Source: Astragalus membranaceus (taxonomy: Eukaryota > Streptophyta > Magnoliopsida > Fabales > Fabaceae). From it: 64,000 bases of DNA. Below are positions 44,753-56,888 of the stretch, piece after piece. The stretch covers positions 46,730,751 to 46,794,750 of the forward strand of contig CM076851.1 in the NCBI GenBank assembly GCA_039519185.1, written 5' to 3'. Each line of letters opens with the position of its first letter. The first letter of the stretch is position 1. The position numbers were made by a program, and so were the translations under genes. A model generated the notes under the pieces. It was not told where the DNA came from. It was given only the letters and a program-made list of their open reading frames with translations, and searched no databases.

Positions 44753-44870
44753 TATTATTTAGTGACCTTTCACTGTCCATCATAAAATGAATCATACTCC
44801 CACTAACCTTCATGTGTACACAAGCTTGTCCCTTTTCTTGATGTATCCCATTATCTAATAGTTTCGTCAA
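44753..44870 (-). pseudogene. copia reverse-transcriptase fragment
   Basis: Minus strand contains QACVHMKVSGSMIHF, which resembles the segment just before the catalytic YVDD of copia RT; the YVDD is lost. Interrupted at 44753 by the MITE. Confidence 0.55.
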
Positions 44871-45005
44871 AACAAAGATTCCTGTAGGCTAAGGCTCATC
44901 ACATGAGCATCACATCACCCCTTTATGTTAAGAGTGACCCTTATATCTCAAGTTGGTGATAGGACTTATCAAACCTACACATATCTTGTGTAACTTGAAT
45001 CGACA

Positions 45006-45221
45006 TCATATCCACAGCACTTGTGGAGCCGATTCATATTCCATTATAGGTGGCTCTTGTGGTACTTGAATTTCTTCAAGTTCTACATTTCTCCCACTGG
45101 TTCCCATGGTGATAAACTCTCTTAGGAACGCCCAAATTTTTTCATTATAAAATATTTTTGCTTTGGAGATATTGTAGAGATGGTATCCGTTAGTTTCCTT
45201 AGGATACTTCACAAAATACAT
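45006..45221 (-). pseudogene. copia integrase-RT linker fragment
   Basis: Minus strand reads MYFVKYPKETNGYHLYNISK, then REFITMGTSGRNVELEEIQV. These match the GYPKETxGYxFY and EFIxxxxSGxxVxLEEIQ stretch between integrase and RT of copia pol. Frameshifts and stops lie on both sides. Confidence 0.75.
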
Positions 45222-48200
45222 TTATCTGATTTGGCACAGTCTATCGGATAAACTTGACAAATCAAATCTTAATAAACGTCACATTCGGCCTTTCCATATC
45301 ACATATGGAGCCATTTTACTCCCTCAAATGGAACATGGTTAGGGTAAGAAACAACTGTATAAAGAGCGTATCTCAGAAAGAGTCATAAAATTTTGATTGA
45401 CTCATCAGAGTTCGTACCTTGTCTAACAAGGTGCTATTCAGATAGTCAACAAACTCCTGGCTTTAGTATTTACCATCATGATCCGATCGTATGGTTATAA
45501 TACTCTTGCCTGTATGGTTCATCACTTCGTTATTGAACTCATTGAACTCTTCAAGGGTTCCTGATTTATGTTCCATAAGATACACTAATCACTATTTATT
45601 GTAGTTAACAATAAACACAATGAAGTTTAGAACCTATCTCTTGCACTTTTGTTTAGTGGCTGACATACATCTCATGTATCATGCCAAAAGATTACGAACT
45701 CTATCACCATGACTTGTGATTGGAGCTTAGTCATCTTTTCTAATAAGTAAGATTCATAGATCCCAAATGATTCACAATCAATGGAGTCCAAGAGTCCATT
45801 TCAATGGAACTTAAAACTCGCTTCTTACTTATTTGCCCTAAACGATACTGCTAATGTATATAAGACTCAAATTATTTGATTTGACCTTATTCACATTTAT
45901 GTCATAGATAAGAAGAAAGTTTAGATCAACGATACATAGTATATATCTTTCAAGATCTTCAACATAGAAAAACACCAATTGAATAAATGAAACAACGCTT
46001 GTCCTTTTATTACAATACAAATCCTTTTTTGTTCACTCAAGAAATGGAATTGATGTTTCCATTAACTGCTAGAAACTAATAACCCTTATTTAGTTCCAAG
46101 ACAAGCCATCAAGGGCTACATCAACACTCCCTTTTAAATCCCCACATTTATGCAAATGTGAAATCTACATCTGATGTAGAGGTGGGAAGTTTGTTTCTAA
46201 GACAAAAATATTTGAAGAAGAAGTCCAACTTCCTTTCTTCAACTTATACTCTTTCTGGTACAAAATCAATTCTTCTTCCAACATTCGGTTCAACCATATT
46301 GGAAAAAGTTCATTCCATAGCAACCCTTCATATGTCAGTTTCAAGGTTGAAGTGTTGGGCTTCCACTTGTTCTTACCCATGTACTACTCCTTGATACTAA
46401 ACATCGGGCCTTTCCCTTCCATGACCATCTAAGATGGCCTAAACTTTTCGACCCTATCCATTCAAAAACTCTTGTTGGATTAAGTCAGTGCCGCCAACTC
46501 TTGGCGCTAGGGATATCCCAGTCTTTCCAGTTCTCAATGTACCTAATCGCATGAAGCACATGAGGACCTACTGGATTTCCCATACATATTGCAACTAAAG
46601 AAGGGACGAGAAGACTCAAACTTTTCATGTCTTGCTCACTCTTGGTAGAGTATCATGAGGTGTATGATCACATCATATGCCTTTTATGATTGCAAGAATG
46701 AAATATCCTAGAACGAAGGCATCGACTTGATGCGTCTCATAAGCATCGTTTCAATCCTAGTAGGAGTAGGTTACTCAAAATATTTTTCTCGAGAATATAC
46801 AGTTTCTCTCATGCTTGAGGACGATCCTCAAATTTATATACCAATCCATAAAATTACTTCTAAACGACTTGTCCTTCTCAAGGACGAATCACAGTTAATA
46901 TTGTGCTGAATGCTATGGTAATTTCAATTACAGAAATATGCAGAAAATAAATATCATGAATAAAACATATTTAATAGGTCTTTACTAAATATGCTACCAC
47001 TATTTTATTCAAATCAATGACCCTCACCATTGACTCGGAAAATCCCATTGGAAGATTTTCTAGCGAGACCAAGATCCATATTTCACCTTATTCTGAGACA
47101 GCTGAGCTGATTCACCCAAAACATGGTTATTTAGGTAAGAAACTCCTTTCAAATTACATCACATGTAACTCTTGGATCAGTTGGGTGAGCAACACTTGCT
47201 CAAACCATCTTATGAATTTAAGCCCAACTCCTTTGCCTCTGGGCCCATTTCAATCCTATTGAATTCGACCAAGTTAAGTTAGACCCAATGGTTGACAGTC
47301 GGATCTTATCCTATCGCGCCTCACCGATATAGAATAGTGTACTCAGCTTTGGCATGACCCACACTAGACGATACTGGCCTTGACGAGTGCCACACATCGG
47401 AAGACATTAAACTTAATATTTAATTTTGAGGGATTTTTAAATTAGACGATGTCACCGTCTTTTGTATCTCATACAAACGCTTCTGAAACATGCATATAAG
47501 CATTCATGCATACACTTTATAGGGAACACACATATCATACTTCAATCATATAAAGCATACATGCATTTATCTCATACACTTCATGCATCACATACATAAG
47601 ACATACAAGATATAGTGGTATGATTATGGCCTCCTAACACCTAAGAATAAACTATTTTATTACAATTCTTTGACCCTCGTGCTAGCTTCTCAAGCTTCTC
47701 CCACCAGCGTCCACACGTGGTGTTGTCTCCCGCCATCGCACGCAATTACAAATTATTTAAGTAAAAGTAAATAAATTGTCATGGCACGCAGGCCGTATTT
47801 AAAATAAATAAATACCAAACTGCTAAGGCCATAACCATACACCGCGTCAAGAATAATATCATAATAATAACACTTATTATTATCAATATTACTAAATTAA
47901 AATTAAATAATTAATTAAATAATTAAACATATCCCGTAACAATTTAATCAAGCAATCAAGAGACAATAAATTATCAATGAATGCATCATTGATTATAAAA
48001 AAATTGTTACGAAATAGTATTAAAAACAAAATCACCGAAATTAAGGCCAAGATATGCATATCAATTTATTGATTTGTTTTCACCCTCCTTGAATGGATCC
48101 TACTCATTCAAAACCAAAAGGGAGGACCTTTGACTCTTAAAAGGCAAAACTGATTATGATCAAATATATTTGGAAAATCATGCTAATAATTTTCAATAAT

Positions 48201-48627
48201 GATCTGCACGATTATAGGAACATGATTTCACCAAATCATAAAAATAATGGACGTGTATGACCCAACCTCTTCAATGGCATGTGTTGTTTTATTTTATTTT
48301 TACTTTAACCCTTATTTTATATCTTTTGCAAGTCAATATCTCATATATTGAATAAAAGAAAATGTCTAGTATATTTTCAAAATCACCAATTCGCAAAAGG
48401 CATAAAACAGTTGATAGAGGGCTTAACCATAAAATTCACGATCAACGATGCCGTCAAACGAACTATTCGTAAAACCAATCAGTATTCATAGTCGCACATA
48501 CTTGTAGTGATATAGATCAAATAACTCTTGAGATCAAGATGTCAAAACCATAACATACACATACGAATCATATTCATATAAGCATGTTAGAAACAAATGA
48601 ACACGTAAAGAAAAATGGCAACTATGA
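45222..48627 (-). other. copia interior, no intact coding
   Basis: Sequence expected to hold gag and integrase. Only short open stretches remain, for example 46380-46165 minus, which I cannot assign with confidence. Confidence 0.5.
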
Positions 48628-48644
48628 CCATGGCTCTAATACCA
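48628..48644 (-). promoter_or_regulatory. Primer-binding site (tRNA-Met) of copia element
   Basis: Minus strand TGGTATTAGAGCCATGG one base from the LTR, matching the initiator tRNA-Met 3' end apart from one mismatch (TTAG for TCAG). Confidence 0.9.
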
Positions 48645-48645
48645 C

Positions 48646-50009
48646 TGTTGGGGTTTCGCGAGATAGCCATCAAAATGACATAACCTCGGAGCGGAATAAC
48701 CCCTTGCCAAGGAACACGTAAGCACAAAATTTTCACATTAGGTTCATGTGTTTACCTCTTGAAGCGTCGAGGAGACAAATCGCCAACACCACAAGCGCAG
48801 TGTCTCTATTCAGTCCACGTGAACGGTTTCCTCGGAATGGCGTCGGTGCTAGCTGACGGCTACTGTGAAGGAGGAGGCACAACAAAATAGACTCTATTAG
48901 GGTTCACTTTGGAGGCGCAATATATCACATATATAATGCTCCTTTCTGTCATTTGTTGCCTTAGTGGGCCTTGTACATTACAAGCCCAACTCCTTCTTTA
49001 TTTAATTAAATCTTTATTTAATTAAATAACTATTTTTCGATTTAACCGTTCAATCGTGTGACCCTATAGGCTCCCACTTAATTGGCAATAATACAAAATA
49101 TTATAAACAATGAGCGGCATCTAGCAATGCATCATTGTCACCCAATTAATGAGAAAACCGGTGATCCGATTTTAACCTTCTACGACCATAATTTATCGTG
49201 CAGTAATTGTCCCTTCGTCCAAATGTCTAATTGAACGCAAGTCACAATGTGTGTCATACTTGCAAAGTCCAATTATTTATTTATCGATCCCAGAGTAGAC
49301 ACGTAAATAATAATGAACGCAATATCACATGTTGGTCCATTATAGCATGGCCATGCATTTCCACGGTCTCACTCTATCGATAGGCCCAAGACATAACTCC
49401 TGTTATGTAGGAGGGACGAATCCTATCTACATCACTCACACCCCTCCACATGGTTCATTGCAAGCCCAGTAACCACCTTTATGGTTGTCCTGTCACGGAC
49501 AACGTTTGATGGATTTAAAGTCTACAACTTCGAATGTAGGGATCGTAGTGACTTCAAGTCGAAGGACTACTCACAATGGTCGCATGAGAATTGCTAATGA
49601 CACTTACACAACAATTATGTAGCATTCTCATGGTGGGTCAATCCAATATAAATATTACTCCTAATATTTATACTTGTGTTATGATTCAATATCTCCATAT
49701 CCATGACCCGTGAGATGTGGTCATCAATCATCAACACAATAGCCTCTATGCATTATTGTTGTCCTTGTTAACAATAATACTTCGACTACGGATACTTTAA
49801 GAATAGTGTTCTATTGTTCAATGGGGTCTCACGATCAAATCACATTTGATGTTCCATTGAACAAACTATCTATTCTAAGGACTTTATTATGATATACTCT
49901 TATAACATAATAAATAATGCCTTACACATATATCAAATATATGACATAAAATCATGATACAGATAATAATCTATTCAAAATAGATTGGCCACTAGGGCTT
50001 ACACCAACA
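48646..50009 (-). repeat. 5' LTR (element sense) of copia element
   Basis: Same as 42601-43966 with a few substitutions and a 2-bp length difference. It abuts CACTA transposase coding sequence at 50010. Confidence 0.92.
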
Positions 50010-50263
50010 TAGAAGACTATATTGGAAATTGGAAATTGTTATTGTGTTCTGTTGATGGAAAGGGTGATGAGGTTCCTTATCAAGTGGATGAAATGTCGGG
50101 CGTCAATGAGGTAATTGAAGTTGAACCAGTTGATACCTTATGTGATGATCGACTCCACATTGAAGAAGTTGAACTACTATTAGAAGAAGAAATTGGAGTA
50201 TATGAAGAAGATGAAGAAGATGAAGATGAGACTGAAGATGAAGAAGATGAAGACTTTTTTTAA
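50010..50263 (+). pseudogene. CACTA ORF1 (TNPD-like) acidic C-terminal tail
   Basis: In frame from the copia border this reads EDYIGNWKLLLCSVDGKGDE, then a strongly acidic tail (Glu/Asp runs) ending DEDFF and a stop. An acidic C-terminus followed closely by ORF2 is the layout of plant CACTA transposase genes. The transposase core is missing: left of the copia element there is no matching coding sequence. Confidence 0.55.
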
Positions 50264-50459
50264 TCTTATTAGTATCACATAGATAGTTTGATTAGTTTTA
50301 ATCTCTGCATGTTGTTGATTGTTCATCTAATTTTAATTATTAATATATATCACATTTCGTTTATCATTATTGTACGTTGTTGTTGTATTTAAATTTATTT
50401 ATTAATATATATCATTATATATTTTTCTTGCGTTTCGTTTTTCATAGATATGCATCTAG

Positions 50460-50795
50460 GAGGATGTTCTAACCTGCCGAGAGATGTTAGGGGAAGAAGA
50501 CAGCTGAAACTAGAAGGCGGCGTCGAGTTCGTGAGGTTGTACTTAATGCAGGGGATACATTTTTGGGGATGCCCCAGACCACCACTACTGCTGGAGGAGC
50601 TGGGACTTCATGTTCTACTGCAGCTGCTCCACATGCTGGTCATTCTCCCTCTAGCCCCAATTGGTATCCTATAAACCCATCTGGCACACCAGCATCCTAT
50701 GGGTATTTTCCACCTCTGCAGCATCCTATGGGCACATCGGGAGGGTATATGGGCCCACCTCTGCAGCATCCTTTGGGCACACCGGGAGGGTATAT
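50460..50795 (+). pseudogene. CACTA ORF2 first coding part, with 45-bp repeats
   Basis: After a likely splice acceptor (near 50488) the frame reads ETRRRRVREVVLNAGDTFLG, then a Ser/Thr/Ala/Pro-rich stretch and tandem 14-15-residue units (GPPLQHPMGTPGGY). It is interrupted at 50795 by a CACTA insertion. It continues at 53529-53622 and 56889-57101. Confidence 0.6.
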
Positions 50796-53528
50796 CACTA
50801 CAAGAAAATCGACGATTTCCGACGGCAATTTTCGTCGCAAATGCAGCGATTTTCGTCGAAAATTGATGTTTCCGACGAACTTTCCGACGGACAAAAAGTC
50901 GTCGCAAAATCGCTCGTCACAAATTTTTTTCCGACGGATTTTTTCGTCGCAAATGTATCCGTCGGAAAGTCGTCGGAAACCCGTCGCAAATATCCGTGGC
51001 AAAGTCGTCGGAAACTTTGACACATTTTCGTCGCAAATCCGTCGGAAATCCGTCGGAAATTTTAAAAAAAAATAAAAAAAAAATTAAATTATACATCCAA
51101 AATACTATTTAATAATTATATCTATACAAACTGGTTTCATATACAATCTTGCTGCTGACAAGTTGGGGCTAAGCAACAGTATGCCTAATTTTACAAGACA
51201 CTAACTTATAGTATTATACAATGATCAATAAAGCCACTTAACAATATGACGGAGCATTAGTAATTATTATTGGATCAAGTAAGAGGCACAACACAACTGA
51301 AACAAGAATTGTGCATAATGCTGTACTATTATACAATGATCCATACCTGCAGAAAACAATAATTTAGAAAAAGCCCCTAGTAATTTATACATTGTTTTGT
51401 AATAATAATGTAAAATATCTAAAAATATGATAGGAAGTTTTTGTTTGGAGAAACTAAACAACATACATCAACAAATTCAACAGAGCTTGATGATGTACAT
51501 TTTGTTCCTGAGCTAGACCCTTCAGACAGTGAAGGAGTTAGTTGGGCTTTGTTGCATGAGCTTGATGATGTTCTTCTTGCTGGTGGCAAATCATTGTTGC
51601 CATTCTTCCTAACCTTTTACCGAATTTTGTATTTTTGTGTAGGAACATTTGTGAAGCAAAAATCTAAACAAAAAGGCAGTGAAAAGGAGAAGCAATACAT
51701 TAGCATCAGTCATCAACTATAAAATGTTCCTACACGTAAATAGCATGATCCTGTTGCTAGAGCTTTTCCAGTTACATCCTCAAGTTCTCCAGATAAGATG
51801 ACTACACGTAAATGCATGCATATATAGTAGAACAAGGTATTAATTAACATAAAATCTTGGGAAATATTATGTTAAGTGACAGATATATGAGCTGAGAGAG
51901 CATACAGATGAGAGGAATGTCCTTTTGAAATGCAAGGGCATCAATATTGCCAGCTGGCATGTTATCTTTCTTCTCTCATTGAAAGAAATTTGCTAATTAG
52001 AATCAATAAAAGAAACCGATTTAAGCTCCTGAAATTGTAATAACAGCAATAAAATTACTAGGACACATAATGGGAGATTCTAATTTCCTACCAAGTACAA
52101 AAATTAACTAAAGACAACTGAGTCAAATATGGATGTCAACTGATTTTAGATTTTGTATATAATGCTCAGAATTCTCAACTTACATCCATAATCCATATAT
52201 ACAATTAACCAACTTACGGACATCAATACATGCAATTATACATAAAGAAGACCTTAAAAATTTAAAACTACAATTTTATACATAAATATTTAGCAGTCAC
52301 ACTTCATAAAACCAAATGATGAACATTTGTTATGAAATAAACCCAGTTGGCTTCAAGTAACTATCACATTTGAAATTTCATATACGAAATAAACCCTTAC
52401 CAATAGAAAACAGAGTCACACCAACAGAATCAAAAACTGAAAAACGAAAATCTTCAAGTCAAAAGAAGTAAATCGAGTGAACACCAACAAAAGAACTTAC
52501 CACACGAGCAGATCCTGAATGCATCACTCACCACACAGCGCAACCCTTCCGATCTGGACGTACCTCTTGAACGGCTGAACAAGCCACAAACAATTATAAT
52601 TAGGGTTTTTGATTAAAGAAAATCAGTGAAGAGGAAGTTAGGGTTTTTGATTAAAGCAAATCAGTAAAGATGAAGTTAGGGTTTTTGATTCAGCCAAAAA
52701 TTGGGGGTTTCCTATCAAATCGAATTAAAGTAGAAGAAAAAATTTACCTTTAAGAAGAAGGAGATGCGCTGGTTCATTGCTGAGAGGAGATGCGCTGAGA
52801 GAGGAGATGCGCTGGTTTCGTTGCTGAGAGGAGAGGAGGAGAGTCGCTGAGAGAGGAGGAAGAATTTGGGGCTTGAGGCGTTCAGAAGATGAAGGAAAAC
52901 GATGGAGCGGTGGAGGGAGAAGATGAAGGAGAACGGAGGAAAGAGTGAGAGAGGAGTGGAACTACAAGAAAATCGAAAGCGACGGGTATGACGGAGGAGA
53001 GGAGGCGCGATAGATTTCGAAAATGGGAATGGAGGTTAGGGTTTGCAGAAAAGAGGGAGGTCCAGGGAGAAGAAGAGTGAGAGTGAGGGTGAGCGCAGAG
53101 AGCGGGAGGGAGAGTGAGGGCAGAGAGCGAGACTGAGAGTGGCGGTGAGCTGATGAGAGAGTGGCGGTGGAGGAAGTTGGAGGATGGCGGAGGAGGGTTG
53201 ATGTTGAGGGAAGGTGAGAGTGAGGGTGAGGGTGAGCGCAGAGAGCGAGAGGGAGGGTGAGGGCAGAGAGCGAGACCGAGAGTGAAAGTGAGATCGTATT
53301 TGGCTTTTGTTTAGTTTTAAGTGACAAATATTTGCGACGAAAATTTTAGCATTTCCGACGAAAATGTCCGTCGGAACGTAGCGACCATTTCAAATTTCGT
53401 CGCAAATGTGAGCGGGAAATAGGCTAAACATGTAGCGACGGCCGATTTCGTCGGAAACGTCAGCATTAGCGACGAAAATAAATTCTGTCGGAAAAAAATG
53501 GCAGGAAAGAGCACTTATTCTTGTAGTG
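50796..53528. mobile_element. Non-autonomous CACTA transposon, 2733 bp
   Basis: Ends CACTACAAGAAAATCG on the left and CACTACAAGAATAAGTGC on the right (reverse complement), with perfect TAT target duplications (50793-50795, 53529-53531). Subterminal arrays of CGTCGCAAAT and CCGACGGA occur at 50808-51060 and 53325-53500. No transposase is present. The interior contains an unassigned ORF (51441-51722) and a GA-rich tract (52780-53280). Confidence 0.95.
51441..51722 (+). other. Unassigned ORF inside the small CACTA element
   Basis: 93 codons: an acidic start (ELDDVHFVPELDPSDSEGVS) and a hydrophobic middle, LPFFLTFYRILYFCVGTF, that probably reads through an intron (TGTGTAGGAACA near 51640 looks like an acceptor). 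It may be a captured host exon. Not recognised. Confidence 0.3.
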
Positions 53529-53622
53529 TATGGGTCCACCTCTGCACCATCCTATGGCACACCGGGAGGGTAAATGGGTCCACCTCTGCGAGATCCTATG
53601 GGCACACCAGCAGGGTATATGG
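53529..53622 (+). pseudogene. CACTA ORF2 repeat segment between two insertions
   Basis: Two more 45-bp repeat units (ATGGGTCCACCTCTGCA...). The first has a 1-bp deletion (CCTATGGCACACC) that shifts the frame. Confidence 0.8.
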
Positions 53623-56600
53623 TGTAACACCCCAAATATTTAATTAATCATTTAATTAATCATTTAATTAATTATTTAATTGACTTATTTAATGATTAAG
53701 CGTGTGAATTGTTGAAGTTGAGAATTATTAGTATAGTTACTACGTTGACTTTTATTTAATTAATTGGTTGATTAAGCCTAGAAAATAATATTAGAGTAAT
53801 AATATTACTTCTTATTGTATGGGCCTATTTTATGTAGAAATAGTAATATAAGGGGGTGTGAAGAGTGGCCCATAAGGCTAATTAGAAGAGAAGTATAAAA
53901 GGATTAGAATTAGGTTAAGTTGTCATAAGTTGAAAGAAAAATAAGGATTAGAGAAAACCTAGAAGCAAGGAGAGGAGGAGGCTGTGCATTCTTGGTGAGA
54001 AATAGAGAGGGGGCTGCGCATTCTTCATCCAAGGAGGGAGGTGACTGCGAAATCTTCAAAACTCAGGTAAGGGTGGGGTTCTAACTCTATAATAGAGTAC
54101 ATGAAGGGCTTTATGTGGGTTCTACGAATTTGCTTCTGTTTTCAGTTTAAAAACATGTGTATCTCTGAATTGGGTTGACGATGTGTTTGATTATCGAAAT
54201 TTGATGAATGTTTGATGCCAATTTTGTTGCTAAACTCATTGTTTGGGGTGATCTGGGTATAGGTTCGGTTATACAGTAATTGGGAACAATCTAGTGGTCC
54301 AAAAATTATGTGGTTTACCTTTTCAGAAACTAGACTTAATGCTTGTTAATTTGGCACTAGTTTGGTTGCATTTGGAGTTTCATAGCTCGAGTTATAGGTG
54401 TCACAAGTTAGGTTAAAATTCTGGTAACGATCTGGGTATAGGTTCGGTTATACAGTAATTGGGAACAATCTAGTGGTACAAAAATTATGTGGTTTACCTT
54501 TTCAGAACCTAGACTTAATTCTTGTTAATTTGGCACTAGTTTGGTTGCATTTGGAGTTGTATAGCTCGAGTTATAGGTGTCACAAGTTAGGTTAAAATTC
54601 TGGAAACAATCTGGATATAGGTTTGGTATTTCGTGTATAACGTTTTCGTTTGAACTCCTTTTTGAATGATTCTCGATTCATTGAAAACTACACTCAATTT
54701 TTTTCGGGTTGGGCTCAAGTCTCATGTCATTTGACTGAGTTTTGGTAATTTTAGAGGTGTCACAAGCTAGGTCATGGTGGCTGTCCTGTTTTCTGAACCT
54801 TGTTGCTTATTTACTGAAACTATACGAATTGGACCATTATTTTGAAAAATAACAATTATAGTTAGGAACTAGACATTCTTAGCTTTCCATAGATGGGTTC
54901 TTTGCTAAGTTTCGATACCGTTTGATAGGTTAATTAATTCACCTAAGTAGATGTATGTTTGATGGAAATTTGTCTGTTGTTGCTGCTGGGCGCCAAGTGT
55001 GGCTTAACCTGATGTTGCTGGGCGCCATGGGCGCCGTTGCTGTTGTTGCTGGGCGCCAGGTGTGGCTGCCCCTGTTGTTCCTGGGTGCACTGGGCGCCAA
55101 GTCTGACTGCCTGTTGCTTGTGTTGCTGATGTTGCTGGGCGCCAGAGGCGCCAAGTCTGGCTGCCCGTTGCTTGTGTTGCTGATGTTGCTGGGCGTCAAG
55201 GGCGCAAAGTCTGGCTGCCCGTTGCTTGCGTTGCTGATGTTGCTGGGCACCATGGGCGCCAAGGGCGCCAAGTCTGGCTGCCCGTTGCTTGTGTTGCTGA
55301 TGTTGCTGGGCACCATGGGCGCCAGGGGCGCCAAGTCTGGCTGCCCGTTGCTTGTGTTGTTGATGTTTCTGGGCGCACTGGGCGCCAAGGGCGCCATGTC
55401 TGACTACCCGTTGCTTGTGTTCCTGATGTTGCTGAGTGCACTGGGCGCCAAGGGCGCCAAGTCTGGCTGCCTGTTGCCTATTGTCTGATTGTTGCTAGGC
55501 GCACTGGGCGCCAAGGGCGCCAGGTCTGGCTGCCTGTTGCCGGTTGTCTGATTGTTGCTGGTCGCACTGGGCGCCATGGGCGCCATGTGTGGCTGCCTGT
55601 TGCTTGTTGTCTGCTGGTTGCTGGGCGCATTGGGCGCCATGGGCGCCATGTGTGGCTGCGTCGTTCGGTTGCTGGGCGCATTTGGGCGCCGTCTTGTGGG
55701 TTGTTGGGTACTTTAGGCGCATTAGGCCCACGGTTGGCTAATTGTTGGTTAAGTCGTTAAATTGTTAATCGTTAATTTGTTGAGTTGTTAACTGTTGGTT
55801 GAGTTGCGAAACTGTTAACTTGTTAAGTTGCTAAATTGTTGGCTCAGTTGTTGATTCGTTGATGATGTTGCGCCTAGTTGTGATTACCATTGTGTGAAGT
55901 TGGCGACGTGTATCTGGTTGGATTGCCTCTATTTATTGGCAAGATATTATGTTGTAGGCCTATGGCCAATGTTGAATTCCGTTGTTGGTGTGTGTTGTTA
56001 TGTAATCATTGATGATTGTTTGTGCATTCACATCGCGTCGCATACATAGCATTTTTATGTTGGAGCTATGCTCAAAACACGTTGGCCTAGACTGGCAAAT
56101 TATAATGAAGGCTTATGCCTTGTTGATGCCACTATTTACTGGCAGATTTTTACGACGACGACGGGAGTTCTGCTCCAATGGTACCACATGCATGTGCATA
56201 GTATTGAGTCGCATTCATATTGCATACTTGAGTGGCTATGTTAATGACTTGTGATTGATTGAAGTTGTTGATGACGGTGAAGTGGTATGTTAATGACTTG
56301 TGATTGATTGAGTTGTTGATGACGGTGAAGTGGTATGTTGATGACTTGTGATTGATTGAAGTTGTTTGATGACGGTGAAGTGGTGAACTTATGTCTTCTG
56401 ATTCTAACATACTGCTTTTCATATGTTCTATTTTATGGTTCAATATCTCACCCCTTCTGTTTGAATGTTACCCTCCTGTTGGTAAGGTGCAGGTAATCAC
56501 GAATGAAGGCTGCTTACCTTTGTTTGATCGAGTCGGTGTCGTCGCTCTGATACGTAGCACTCGGGGGGATGACCGCTTATTTTTCTATTACTTATGTCAT

Positions 56601-56888
56601 TTTATTTGTTGGATTTCGAGTTTATTTCTGTTATGAATCTTGCTTAGATGCCACGGTTAATTAAGTTGAACCTTTTGAATTTTCGCTGCGTAGTAAATGA
56701 AATTTGACTTGTTTTGAAAATTGAAAATGTTTGTGTGTCGATTCATCCAAGTTAGGGTGTTATGTATCCGCTTTTCAGAAATGACCTTATTATGTTTGTT
56801 CATGGTTTTAAGTCGAAAAATGTAGCATCCGTTTGTTTGTGAAAACTCTGATTTTACTATATTTTACCGGGTAGAAATGGGTGTTACA
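53623..56888 (+). repeat. Solo LTR E, 3266 bp, in CACTA ORF2
   Basis: TGTAACACCCCAAATATTTA at the start, GGGTGTTACA at the end, perfect TATGG target duplications (53618-53622, 56889-56893). TATAAAA box at 53894-53900. A 179-bp tandem duplication lies at 54250-54607, and a GGCGCC minisatellite at 54985-55690. The block near 56446-56497 is shared with the LTRs of elements B and C. Confidence 0.95.
54985..55690. repeat. GGCGCC minisatellite in solo LTR E
   Basis: About 12-15 irregular units of TGGGCGCCAAGGGCGCCAAG plus TCTGGCTGCCCGTTGCTTGTGTTG-like spacer. Open frames on both strands here result from the period. Confidence 0.92.

Larger units (their letters stand above)
42601..50009 (-). mobile_element. 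Ty1/copia element, decayed, minus sense
   Basis: Two LTRs of 1366 and 1364 bp (42601-43966, 48646-50009), about 98-99% alike by eye. A tRNA-Met primer site lies next to the right LTR and a polypurine tract next to the left. Flanking bases are TAGAC (42596-42600) and TAGAA (50010-50014), a 4/5 match. The 4.7-kb interior carries only short pol-like fragments, so it is dead or a non-autonomous relic despite similar LTRs. Confidence 0.9.

Noticed and set aside
54939..55731. ORFs of 152 and 177 codons on opposite strands
   Set aside because: Same cause: tandem GGCGCC units in solo LTR E.
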